64,000 bases of DNA from DATBJG01 sp963790545. Lineage in GTDB: Bacteria; Acidobacteriota; Vicinamibacteria; Vicinamibacterales; JAMQPK01. The notes below the pieces were generated by a model that was not told the DNA's origin, made no database searches, and saw nothing but the letters and a program-made list of their open reading frames with translations. Of the stretch, positions 7,847-17,304 are shown one piece after another. The stretch spans positions 1,178,001 to 1,242,000 of the forward strand of contig CAWBPA010000017.1 in the NCBI GenBank assembly GCA_963790545.1, written 5' to 3'. The first letter of the stretch is position 1, and every line of letters starts with the position of its first letter. A program made the position numbers and the translations under genes.

Positions 7847-10096
7847 TCACGAATGCCCTTCCAGCTCCGGGGCCATTGGTACGATCACACCTGGCAGGCC
7901 CCGTTCGATTCGATTCCCACCCTTTGCCTTCGCACGGTAGAGCGCGGCGTCCGCGGCATCCAGCAGATCGCCGACGGCTTCCCCGTGATCGGGGAATGCG
8001 ACAACTCCAGCCGATATCGTGACAGGCCCGAGCACCCCGCCGCGATGTGAGACCGCCACGCTTCCGATCGCCGAACGAAGTTGATCGGCACGATCTTCCG
8101 CCGCCTCCAACGTCGTCTCCGGCAGCATGAGGACGAATTCTTCGCCGCCGTAGCGGCACGCAATGTCGCTGGCGCGAAGCTGTGTGAGAAACAGCTGGCT
8201 CACGGCTTTCAGCAGTTTGTCACCAGCCTCGTGCCCGTGTTGGTCGTTGATCACCTTGAACCGGTCCAGGTCCATGAGAACCAGCGCAACGGGGCGATTT
8301 GCGCGTTGGGCACGAAACAGCTCGCGGCTGAGCGATTCTTCCATATAGCGGCGATTGAACAGCCCCGTGAGCTGATCGCGAATCGACTGATCGCGCAGGC
8401 GCTGCCGCAACCGAAGGTTCGCGAGCGCGAGTGCGACGTGTTCCGAGATGGCAGTCACCAGTCGCGGCGTCGATTCCGTGAGCCGGACCACACCGCCCTT
8501 GGCGGGAAGGTCGACCTGGGCTTCGCGAACGTGCAACACGCCAAGCGCCTCTCCTTGGGCCATCATCGGGACGCACACGTACCCCTGGACGAGCGGGCGA
8601 CAGACGTGTTCGCACATCGGCCCGACCGACGGATCCTGAACGACGTACGCCCGCCCCCGGCGCAATCCCCAACACTCCTGCGGCGCGAACATCGTCTCGC
8701 TGGTCTGGAAATCGCCCCAGGCCGCGATGACTTCGAGCAGATTTGCTGACTCGATAAAGGTGCAGATGGCGCCTGACGATCCAGGGAGCAGCTCCTGTGC
8801 CGACTGCACGGCCACCGCACACGCTTCAGCCGGCGCCACGCAGGTCTGCAGCAAATCTCCCATGTCGTTCAGGAGGGCAATTTGCCGGCTGCGGCTTTCA
8901 AGCTCTTTCACCCAGCGGGCAAGACGTTCATTGGCATCTTGCAATGCCGCTTGCGTCGATTTTCGATCTGAGATGTCACGCATCACGGTCAACACGCACG
9001 GCTCCCCCACCCACGACACGGACTCGGTCGAGCACCACCCGACTCGAACATCCCCCGTTTTAGTCCTGAACTGGATCTCCAGGTTTCGCGCGGACGTGAG
9101 CGCGTGCAGATCGAAGCCCTTGGTCTGATCTGGCAGGTCGCGCCAGAGCGGCAACGTGGCAACCGTCCGGCCCACAACATCTTCACGGGAAAACCCGGTT
9201 ATGTGCAGGAGGCCATCGTTGACTTCCAGGACCTCGCCGTCTGCCAGGCGCACGACCGCAATGGCATCGGGAGACGACCGAAACAAGCCGGAGAACTTCT
9301 GCTCCGAGAGCCGCAGGGCCTGATCGGTTCGATCGAGCCTGCGGGCAACACGAAAGATGAGCAAAGAAAAGAACGCGATGTTCGCAAACACGAACAGCGA
9401 GATACCGGCTGCCGCGTCGAACCACGCGAGACGCTGACCTTTGAGGATCAGCCAGCCGATGACCATGGGCAACCCGATGGCCGCAACGGGCATGCCGCGC
9501 GCAAGGAAGCCGCCGGCTGTGTGGCTGGTAATGATACGAACGCCGCCCCCATCCGGACGCGCAAAGAGCAGCGACATCGCGAGAAGGAGCAACGCAATGG
9601 ATTCCTGCACCGGAATCGGAGAATTGAGATCAATCGTGTAGAGCCAGGGGACGCTGTAGAGGTAACCCAGCAGGGGCACGAACGCGATCACCGCGGCGAG
9701 CAGGCTCATTGCCTGGGCCGGACGAGATCCGTCGGTCGTCTCCCAGTCCAGTAGCAGGAGACCCAATCCGAGGAACATGAAAGCGGTGACCGATTGCGGC
9801 GACATCAGCGGCCCGGCCGCCGGAAGCGCCAACAGCACGGCAAGCGCGATGACTGCCGTTCCACAGATGAAGCCCACGGTCCTGCCGTGCCGGCTCCACG
9901 AGCCCGTCCGCCCGAGCAGCGACAGACTCGCCAGCAGGAGCAGCCAGGAGGCACTCGTCGTCAGCATGATCGGCTTGGCTACCGGCGGAAGCGCACGTTC
10001 AGTCAGCCGTCCGATCAGCGTGAGAACGGCAACCACGCTCGTCGCGATAGCGAGCGAACGGGAAATGGACCGAAGCCTATGCGCAAGTTCAACCAT
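7847..10096 (-). CDS. Membrane-bound PAS-GAF-GGDEF diguanylate cyclase
   Basis: Makes the second messenger c-di-GMP from two GTP. About 750 residues: residues 1-250 are hydrophobic with several membrane segments, a PAS domain lies near 265-385 (SPDAIAVVRLADGEVLEVN), a GAF domain near 407-570, and the GGDEF domain near 585-735. The active site is GGEEF (about residue 650), and an RxxD product-inhibition site (RASD) precedes it by five residues, so feedback inhibition is expected. There is no EAL domain. Start at 10096 (MVELAHRLRS) is preferred because the upstream in-frame 70 codons are Pro/Gly-rich and come from a structured GC-rich leader. Confidence 0.9.
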   Translation of the reverse strand: MVELAHRLRSISRSLAIATSVVAVLTLIGRLTERALPPVAKPIMLTTSASWLLLLASLSLLGRTGSWSRHGRTVGFICGTAVIALAVLLALPAAGPLMSPQSVTAFMFLGLGLLLLDWETTDGSRPAQAMSLLAAVIAFVPLLGYLYSVPWLYTIDLNSPIPVQESIALLLLAMSLLFARPDGGGVRIITSHTAGGFLARGMPVAAIGLPMVIGWLILKGQRLAWFDAAAGISLFVFANIAFFSLLIFRVARRLDRTDQALRLSEQKFSGLFRSSPDAIAVVRLADGEVLEVNDGLLHITGFSREDVVGRTVATLPLWRDLPDQTKGFDLHALTSARNLEIQFRTKTGDVRVGWCSTESVSWVGEPCVLTVMRDISDRKSTQAALQDANERLARWVKELESRSRQIALLNDMGDLLQTCVAPAEACAVAVQSAQELLPGSSGAICTFIESANLLEVIAAWGDFQTSETMFAPQECWGLRRGRAYVVQDPSVGPMCEHVCRPLVQGYVCVPMMAQGEALGVLHVREAQVDLPAKGGVVRLTESTPRLVTAISEHVALALANLRLRQRLRDQSIRDQLTGLFNRRYMEESLSRELFRAQRANRPVALVLMDLDRFKVINDQHGHEAGDKLLKAVSQLFLTQLRASDIACRYGGEEFVLMLPETTLEAAEDRADQLRSAIGSVAVSHRGGVLGPVTISAGVVAFPDHGEAVGDLLDAADAALYRAKAKGGNRIERGLPGVIVPMAPELEGHS

Positions 10097-10306
10097 CGGG
10101 TAGAAACCGGCGGGGCCGAAAGGTCGCGGGCCCCCAGCGGGCGAGGCGTTGGGCTGGGGGGTCCTAGGGATCGGGCCCTGATGCCCGAACGGGCCAAACG
10201 ATCCTGCTGAACGTATCGGCAGGTAGGGGCGGATTAGATAGCTTGAGGGGGCATTTCGGGCGGGTTTGCACGGAAAAAATGCCCGAATCCTGCAGTCGCG
10301 TGCCAC
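10097..10306 (-). promoter_or_regulatory. GC-rich structured leader of the diguanylate cyclase gene
   Basis: On the gene's strand this leader contains a long stem made from CCCCCAGC and GCTGGGGG around a loop, then CGACCTTTCGGCCCCGCCGG just before the start codon. It could fold strongly in RNA. It lacks the conserved elements I know for c-di-GMP-I riboswitches, so its role is unknown. Confidence 0.3.
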
Positions 10307-10330
10307 AGGACTCGGGCCAGGGAACAGGGG

Positions 10331-11041
10331 CTATTTCGGTGCCCGGCGACTCTTTTTCTCCTTCGCCTCCGCCTCCGCGAGCTCTGCCGCCTCACGCTCG
10401 GCCGCTTCGCGACGCGTGTTCTCGCTCTCGGCCGTGTCGCCGATGTAACTGCGCTCTCCCGCTGTTTCAATTCCGATGACATCGCCCGGCTGCGCGCGCG
10501 CGTCGAGATGAGGACTCGAATCACCACTCACGGGCTGATTCGTGTCCAGATCGATCGTCGGATCTGTTTGGGCGCGAGCGCGCCACCAGGGGGGCTCGTG
10601 ATGATGGGCCCACCGATCGAAGTTGACCGCCTTTTCACCCGCTCCCACGAGCGCGGCATCCTCGGGGCAGCAGGCACTCAACGTTTCGTACTCGAACGCC
10701 CAGCGGTCTTCGGAGGATGCCCGAAGCCATCCGGCCTCGTCGAACTCCGGATAGCCCTCGATCGCCGAACGCGCGATGTCGATCGTGCAATTCCCGTCCG
10801 GGGCCACATCGAGATGTCCGATCGGCAGCAGGTACCGCTCGGATTTGAACCACCCTCCTGCCTCGATCACCGCATACTTCGGTCGCCCGGTCACCGCGTC
10901 CACCACGAAGCCGTCCAATTCTCCAACCTTCTCGTTGTTCCGATCCCTGATCTCGGCACCGACCATCAGGCCTGCATTGGATCGCTCCAGTTCTTCAACA
11001 TCCACGTAGCGCAATCCCGCTCCAAAGTTCTGAGTTTCCAT
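10331..11041 (-). CDS. PRC-barrel domain protein
   Basis: 236 residues, soluble. Residues 22-95 form a PRC-barrel: AEIRDRNNEKVGELDGFVVD and KYAVIEAGGWF are the typical strands. A middle Trp/His-rich segment (WAHHHEPPWW) and a charged Ala/Glu C-terminus (REAAEREAAELAEAEAKEK), probably helical, follow. PRC-barrel proteins occur in RNA maturation and stress contexts; no specific function can be assigned. The ATG at 11041 has a good ribosome binding site (AAGGAGG six bases upstream). Confidence 0.85.
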   Translation of the reverse strand: METQNFGAGLRYVDVEELERSNAGLMVGAEIRDRNNEKVGELDGFVVDAVTGRPKYAVIEAGGWFKSERYLLPIGHLDVAPDGNCTIDIARSAIEGYPEFDEAGWLRASSEDRWAFEYETLSACCPEDAALVGAGEKAVNFDRWAHHHEPPWWRARAQTDPTIDLDTNQPVSGDSSPHLDARAQPGDVIGIETAGERSYIGDTAESENTRREAAEREAAELAEAEAKEKKSRRAPK

Positions 11042-11089
11042 GAATCCTCCTTAAGCGACGACGACGCACGCGGCTTGTGCAACTCTTGT

Positions 11090-11156
11090 TCCGTGGCGGG
11101 CCTGACAGGCCTGCGCTACGAACTGCGTACACTGGCAGACCTGAAGGCCTGCGCTG
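11090..11156. repeat. REP-like palindromes (GGCCTG variant)
   Basis: Two units, GCGGGCCTGACAGGCCTGCG and GCAGACCTGAAGGCCTGCG, separated by CTACGAACTGCGTAC. Same architecture as the GTACGTAG family. Confidence 0.7.
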
Positions 11157-11166
11157 CGGATTGTAC

Positions 11167-12274
11167 CTACGTCGATGGTTGACGAGCATTCACGAGCTCG
11201 GGCCTTTTCACGGGGGACTTGCGGATCTCCTGCGATGGCGTGGGATATGAGCGTTCCGCGTACGGAGGGAGCTCGACGGCCTTTCCAATCTCAGCCGACT
11301 CGTACAAGGCTTCTACGATACGCACATCCTGCATGCCTTCTTCGCCCGACGGCTCGGGTTGCCGATTTCGCAGGATACACTCCGAGAAGTACAGGAGTTC
11401 GGGCGCGAACTGATCGCCTTTGGCCGTTTTTTTCTTGATGGTCCTGCCGTCGACTCTGAGCTCGTAGGAGAGGCCTTCCGCATACTCGTACGCGGGATCG
11501 ACGCGGAGCACACCCTTGGTGCCGACCACCGTATACGAGGCCGTATCCGCCGCGTTGAAGCTCGTGACGAACGTGGCAACCCGTTCTCCATCGAACCGCA
11601 GCGTCGCCGCGGTCGATTCGTCGATCTCCGGCAATTTTTCAGGCGCGGCGTTTACGGAACACGCGAGCACTTCTTTGGGCTCGGCCTGGAACAGATTGCG
11701 CGATGCATTGATGCAATACACGCCGAGATCGTCACAGCGTTCCTCCGCCCGTCTCCTGCTGTGTGCGGATATCCCCAGGCCGGACTTTCATGGAGAACAG
11801 CGACGTGAAGATCTTGGCGTCGCCGATCCGGCCTCGCCTTACCAGCTCGAGGGCTTTGAGGTTCACGTGCTCGAAGTGCAGGCGGTAGGCGGTCATCAAC
11901 TTCACGTTGGCCTCTCGACATGCCGCAATCATGCGTTCGCACTCCTCCGACGTCACAGCGAGCGGTTTTTCGCAGAGGACGTGCACACCCGCGTTTGCCG
12001 CTCTGATGGCGTACTCGGCATGCATCGTGTTTGGCAGTGCCAGGTAGACGGCATCCACCTGCCGCAGGCAGTCGTCGTAATCGTCGTACGAGAACGTCGC
12101 TGGAACCTTGTACTGCCGGGAAAGGGCGAGCCGCTTTTTCGGGTCACCGCTCACCAGGGCGGCCAGAATGGAGTTCTTCCGCGCATGTCGAAACGCGGGA
12201 AGCACCGCAATCTGGGCGATATAGCCGAGGCCGACGACCGCATATCGAATCTTCTTCGTTCTGGTAGCTGCCAT
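11167..12274 (-). CDS. Gfo/Idh/MocA-family NAD(P) oxidoreductase (one frameshift)
   Basis: Glucose-fructose oxidoreductase-like dehydrogenase. The Rossmann motif VVGLGYIAQ is at residues 14-22, followed by the family signature CEKPLAVTSEEC. The C-terminal sheet domain starts GGGTLYDLGVYCINA, but only if one extra base near 11735 is removed: the frame changes exactly between GGGTL and LGVYC. No homopolymer lies there. The full product would be about 368 residues, a normal family length. The last 25 residues are Pro/Arg-rich. Substrate unknown. Transcribed away from the formate dehydrogenase operon, with a 260-base gap that shows no clear promoter. Confidence 0.8.
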
Positions 12275-12534
12275 GATGCCCCCCGCGAGATCACGTATTC
12301 CTTGCGTGACAGCGTCGATAATCGCTACACCGCCTTACAGAGGCTGGCCAGGATTCGAACGCTGTTCAGCGTTTCCAGCTCGAGGCGGTTCGGTCAAAAC
12401 GCGAGAACTGGCCGACCACACTTCGGAATCGTGCCGCTGCAATGCATGTGCCCTCGTGAGCGGTGTTCGTCCGAAGATGAGGCAACGAGTTGCCCCTCTG
12501 ACGTGGCGCCTCGCCGGTGGTAAACTTCCGGCAC

Positions 12535-15500
12535 ATGGACCGGACCCGACGAGACTTCTTGAAGGCAAGCACGCTGGGTGGTGTCGGCCTCTCGATGTTG
12601 GGGTTCGACCTGACGCCCGCCTACGCCCAGGCGCGTGAGCTGAAGATTGCTCGAACCACAGAGACGCGTTCGACCTGCCCGTACTGCTCGGTCAGCTGCG
12701 GGGTCATCATCCACACGCTCGGTGACCGTTCCCGCAACGTTGCCCCGAGCGTCGTCCATGTCGAAGGCGATCCCGATCACCCGATCAATCAGGGGACGCT
12801 CTGTCCCAAGGGCATCACGCTCAAGCAGAACATCGTCAACGATCGACGTTTGACGAAAGTCCGCTATCGGGCGCCGGGGAGCTCGGTCTGGGAAGAAAAA
12901 AGCTGGGACTGGGCAATCGACCGGATTGCCCGCCTCCTGAAAACGACGCGCGACACGCGCCTCATGCAGGAGGATGCCAGCGGCCGGACGATTAACGCGC
13001 TGTCGGCCGTTGGCGTCATCGGCGGCTGCACCGACACGAACGAAGTCAACTATCTGCTCGTCAAGGCCTTCCGCGCGGGGGTTGGTGTCATACCCCTCGA
13101 GCAGCAGGCCCGGATATGACACGGACCGACGGTGGCCAGTTTGGCCGCCACATTCGGTCGCGGTGCGATGACCAATGGCTGGACCGACATCCGCAACGCG
13201 GACGTCGTGCTTGCCATGGGGGGCAACCCGGCTGAAAACCATCCCGTCGGCTTCCGGTTCGTCATGGAGGCCAAGCGCAACCGAAACGCGCGCCTCGTGT
13301 GCGTCGACCCACGCTTCAACCGGACGGCCGCAGTGGCCGATCGCTTCGTCCAGATTCGCGCCGGAACCGATATCGCCTTTCTCGGCGGCCTCATCAACTA
13401 CGCGCTGACGCGGGACCGGTATCACGCGGAGTACATGAGACTGTTCACGAACGCGTCTTTCCTCGTCAGCGAGTCGTACGCGTTCGACGAGACACAGGGC
13501 GTGTTTTCCGGGTGGGACGCCGAACGGAAGACGTACACCGACATGTCCAGTTGGAATTACGAGCTGGACGCCCAGGGCTTCGCAAAGGTCGACCCTTCAC
13601 TGGAGCATCCGCGGTCGGTGTTTCAGGTCATGAAGCGCTTCTATGCGCGCTACACGCCTGAAATGGTATCGACGATTTGTGGCTGCAGTGCCGATGACTT
13701 CGTGAAGACTGCCGATCTCATCACCTCGACATTCACGCCGGATCGGGTAGGGACGATCATGTACGCGCTGGGGTGGACCCACCACAGCCACTCCGTGCAG
13801 CTGATCCACGCAGCGGCCATGCTGCAACTGCTCCTTGGGAACATCGGGCGCCCCGGCGGTGGTCTGAACGCACTTCGCGGGCACGCCAATATTCAGGGCG
13901 GGACCGACTGCGGCATGGCCTATCACAATCTGCCCGGCTACATCCCCATGCCGAAGGCGGATCACGAATCGCTGCGCGAGTTCCTCCAGGTCATCACGCC
14001 GAAGGCGCTCCGTCCGACGGCGACGAACTTCTGGTCGAACACCGCCAACTTCGTTGTCAGCCAGCTCAAAGCGTTCTATGGAACGGCCGCGACCCCTGAG
14101 AACAGCTACGGGTACGACTTCCATCCCAAGCTGCCGATGGCAAAGTCGGGTGGCTACGAAAACTGGAGCTGGGCGTACATCTTCGACGAGATGCATCGAG
14201 GGCAGATGGAGGGGTTCTTCAGCTTCGGGATGAACCCGGTCAGCAACGGGCCGCATTCCCGGAAGGCCATTTCCGCGTTGTCGAAGTTGACGCTGGCTCG
14301 TGGTCGTCGAGAATTTCGAGCAGGAAACAGCCGCGTTCTGGCGGTCCGACATCCTGGCGCTCATCGATCGCAAACCGGAAGACGTGCAGACCGAAGTCTT
14401 CATGTTGCCGGCCGCAAACTTCGCCGAAAAAGACGGGACGTTCGTGAACTCGGCACGATGGATTCAGTGGAAGTGGAAGGCGGTCGATCCACCGGGAGAA
14501 GCGAAGCCCGACCAGGAAATCATCGGGCGAATCTTCCTGAAGCTGCGCGAGCTGTATCAGAGCGAAGGAGGAACGTTTCCTGATCCGATTCTGAACTTGA
14601 ACTGGTGGTACACGAATCCCACGAGCCCGTCGCTCGATGAGGTCTGTCGCGAGATCAATGGGTGGGCCCTGCAGGACGTCCGCGATCCCGCGGGCACGGT
14701 CGTGGTCCGGGCAGGACAGCAACTTTCGCGCTTCCTCGACACACGCGCGGATGGTTCGACGATGTCGGGGAACTGGCTTTACATAGGCATGTACACGGAT
14801 GCGGGGAACCTCACACAGCGACGGTCGTATGTCGACCCTAGCGGGTTGGGCCGCTACCCCGAGTGGACGGTCAGCTGGCCCGCCAATCGCCGCATCCTGT
14901 ACAACCGCTGCTCGGCGGACGGCGCGGGCCGTCCCTGGGATCCCACTCGAGTTGGAATCGCATGGAACGGCCAGCGGTGGGTCGGCGACGTTCCCGATTA
15001 CACAGCGGACAGCGCACCCGACGACAACCTCGGAGCGTTCATCATGCTGCCAGAGGGGCAGGCACGGTTCTTTGTCCCCGGCCAGTTTGTCGATGGCCCG
15101 TGGTCGGAACACTACGAACCGGCTGAATCACCGGTGCCCAACGCGCTCCACCCTCCGCACAGCACGAATCCGGCCCTGCGCCCCTTCAGCACCGAGTTCG
15201 ACGTGCTCGGGACCGCGGATGAGTATCCAATTGTCTGCACGACGTACCGACTGACGGAACACTTTCACTACTGGACGAAGAACAATCCCTACAGCGTTCA
15301 ACTCCAGCCGGAATTCTTTGTGGAGATCCCGGAGGAACTGGCTGCGCGAAAAGGGAGTCGCCAACGGCGACCGCGTGCGGGTCACCTCGGCGCGAGGGTC
15401 AGTGGAAGGTAAGGCGATGGTCACGCGCCGTATCAAACCCATGCAAATCGGCGGGCGCACGACGTACCAGATCGGGTTCCCGATTCATTGGGGCTTCCTT

Positions 15501-15614
15501 GGTCGCGGCCAGCAGGCAGGATCACTGGCGAACCTGGTCACGCCAACGATCGTCGATCCGAATTCGTTTGCACCCGAGTACAAAGGGTTTTTGGTGAAAC
15601 TGGAGAAGGTCTAA
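12535..15614 (+). CDS. fdnG: Selenocysteine formate dehydrogenase alpha subunit (Fdn type; two frameshifts)
   Basis: Catalytic Mo/W-bis-MGD subunit that oxidises formate to CO2 in the periplasm. A Tat signal RRDFLK is at residues 5-10. The [4Fe-4S] ligands are C48, C51, C55 and C92 (CPYCSVSC, LCPKG). The in-frame TGA at 13117-13119 is codon 195 in the context ARI-Sec-HGPTVASLA, the known active site; E. coli FdnG has Sec at 196. The C-terminus (PIHWGF, FLVKLEKV) matches FdnG. Total length is about 1026 residues. Single-base frameshifts near 14293 and 15348 must be corrected. The start is ATG 12535, because the Tat motif follows directly. First gene of the Sec island. Confidence 0.92.
13117..13159 (+). 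promoter_or_regulatory. SECIS-like hairpin with selenocysteine TGA
   Basis: TGA at 13117-13119 is followed by a hairpin: lower stem GACCGA (13124-13129) with TCGGTC (13154-13159), and upper stem GGTGGCC (13131-13137) with GGCCGCC (13143-13149) closing an AGTTT loop. Placement directly after the UGA with a GU-containing apical loop is what SelB recognises in bacterial fdh mRNAs. All of it is inside the coding sequence. Confidence 0.85.
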
Positions 15615-15617
15615 ATC

Positions 15618-15800
15618 ATTAATGATCTGCGAGTCGTGATTAGTGAATCGTTGGTGATTGGGCGAGTGGTGATTGGAGATCTATTGCTGATTTTTCGCGA
15701 TCGGGCGATTGGCTCAGAGCTTGTGAATCGCCCATCGACAATAAATCACAGATCGCCAGTCGCCAATCACCAACGATTCACGAATCGCTAAATCGTCAAA
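15618..15800. repeat. GAATCGTTGGTGATT word repeat, inverted arrangement
   Basis: Left half GTGAATCGTTGGTGATTGGG with GGTGATTGGAGAT words, right half CGCCAATCACCAACGATTCACG: a large imperfect palindrome between fdnG and fdnH. It is AT-richer than its neighbours. It could form a terminator-like hairpin inside the operon. Confidence 0.75.
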
Positions 15801-15814
15801 ATGCAAATTGTCTG

Positions 15815-16664
15815 ATGGCAACCCTCGAACTTCTCCGTGTCTCAGCGACCACGGCGCCTGCGCCGGGGATTCGCACGGTTCCGACCATCACCAAGCTCGT
15901 CGACACCTCGACGTGCATCGGGTGCAAGGCGTGCGAGGTGGCGTGCCAGGAATGGAACGATCTGCCGCCCGAGACGACCGTGCAGATGGGCACGTACCAG
16001 ACGCTGCCCGACATGACGCCAAACTTCTGGAATCTGATCAAGTTCCAGGAGCACGAGGATCAGTCCGGCCTGCACTGGCTGATGCGGAAAGATCAGTGCA
16101 TGCACTGCGCCGAACCGGGCTGTCTGGTGGCCTGCCCGGCACCGGGCGCGATCGTGCAATACACCAATGGCATCGTCGATTTCCAGCAGGATCAATGTAT
16201 CGGGTGCGGGTACTGTATGACGGGATGCCCGTTCAACGTCCCGAAGTTCAGCCCGACGACGCGCCGCGTTTACAAGTGCACGATGTGCGTGGATCGTGTG
16301 TCGGTCGGTTTGCAGCCCGCCTGCGTCAAGGCGTGTCCCACCAGTTGTCTGCAATTCGGCACCAAAGAACAGATGCTGACGATTGCCAACCGACGGGTCG
16401 ATCAGCTTCGCGAGAACGGGTTTCCGCAGGCTGCCGTGTACGACCCGCCCGGCGTCGGCGGCACATCGGTCGTCACCGTGCTCGCGTATGGTGATCAGCC
16501 AGAACTTTATGGGCTCCCGAGCAATCCCAGCGTGCCCGTGTTGGTCCGGTTGTGGAAGGGTCCGCTCAAATGGCTCGGCAACGTCGCCATGATTGGCGGC
16601 CTGCTCGGCGTGTTCGCGCACTATCGTACGATTCGGCCGCAAGAATTCGCAGCGCACACAGTGA
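15815..16664 (+). CDS. fdnH: Formate dehydrogenase iron-sulfur beta subunit
   Basis: Electron-transfer subunit linking FdnG to the membrane cytochrome. Ferredoxin-type cysteine clusters are CIGCKACEVAC, CMHCAEPGCLVAC, CIGCGYCMTGC and CTMC..CVKAC, consistent with four [4Fe-4S] clusters. A single C-terminal membrane anchor (WLGNVAMIGGLLGVF) follows, as in FdnH. The frame runs without a stop into fdnI; however, a TGA at 16662-16664 in another frame overlaps the likely fdnI start GTG (GTGA). A one-base error in the tail, or a genuine FdnH-FdnI fusion, would both explain this. About 280 residues. Confidence 0.88.
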
Positions 16665-17304
16665 GCAACAACCCCCGAATCATTCGCTACGCCTTTGGAG
16701 AACGCCTGGTCCACGCGGTGGCGGGGGTCTGTCGTACGTGTACTTATTGCTGACGGGCCTGGCGTTCTGGACGCCGGCGCTCTATTGGCTGGCCGTCGTG
16801 CTCGGCGGAGGGTTTCTGGCGCGGGTTCTTCATCCGTGGATGGGCCTGGTGTTCAGCGGCGCGCTGGTGTGGATGTACGTCATCTGGCACAGGGAAATGC
16901 GGACGACGCCGGAGGATCGCGCGTGGCGAAAGGCACTCGGTCACTACATCCGGAACGAGGACGCCAACGTGCCGGGCGCGTGGCGTTTCAATTACGGGCA
17001 GAAGCTGCTCTTCTGGTTGATGTTCTTTGGTGGAGCTGCGCTGCTGGCCTCCGGGCTCGTGCTCTGGTTTGTCGACGCGATTCCCTGGGAGCTCCGGTCC
17101 GTGCGCTCGGTGGCCATTGTCGTTCACGCCGTCTCGGCGCTTGCTACCATCGGCGGGTTCATCATTCACGTCTACATGGGGGTTGCCGTGGTACCGGGAG
17201 GTCTTGCCGCGATGATTCACGGGGAGGTCACCGAAGAATGGGCCAGGCATCACCATCCTCTCTGGCTCGCGCGGATATCGAGTGATGCCGATCGGCGCCA
17301 GTGA
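16661..17304 (+). CDS. fdnI: Formate dehydrogenase cytochrome b556 gamma subunit (one frameshift)
   Basis: Membrane diheme cytochrome b that passes electrons from FdnH to quinone. Four hydrophobic segments are seen: YVYLLLTGLAFW, WMGLVFSGALVWMYV, LLFWLMFFGGAALLASG and ATIGGFIIHVYMGVAV. Candidate heme histidines are in ERLVHAV, LHPWMG, VVHAV and IIHVYMG. The tail EWARHHHPLW matches the end of FdnI. Start GTG 16661 (MSNNPRII..) is inferred from the family. A frameshift lies in the GGGGG run at 16722-16726, a likely homopolymer error. About 214 residues, the usual length. Overlaps fdhE by 20 bases. Confidence 0.85.

Noticed and set aside
10097..10306. c-di-GMP-I riboswitch before the GGDEF gene
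   Set aside because: The conserved GCAAA/GAAA tetraloop-receptor elements are not seen; kept only as an unclassified structured leader.
12336..12365. GCCAGGATTCGAAC looks like the T-loop end of a tRNA gene
   Set aside because: The arms around TTCGAAT do not pair as a T stem and no acceptor or anticodon arm can be built around it.
13117..13119. TGA as the end of a truncated formate dehydrogenase
   Set aside because: The sequence continues with the exact catalytic context HGPTVASLA in the same frame, a SECIS hairpin follows, and tRNA-Sec, selA, selB and selD are nearby; this is a Sec codon.
15618..15800. CRISPR-like repeat array
   Set aside because: Units are short, imperfect, variably ordered and face each other; there are no uniform repeats with unique spacers and no cas genes.
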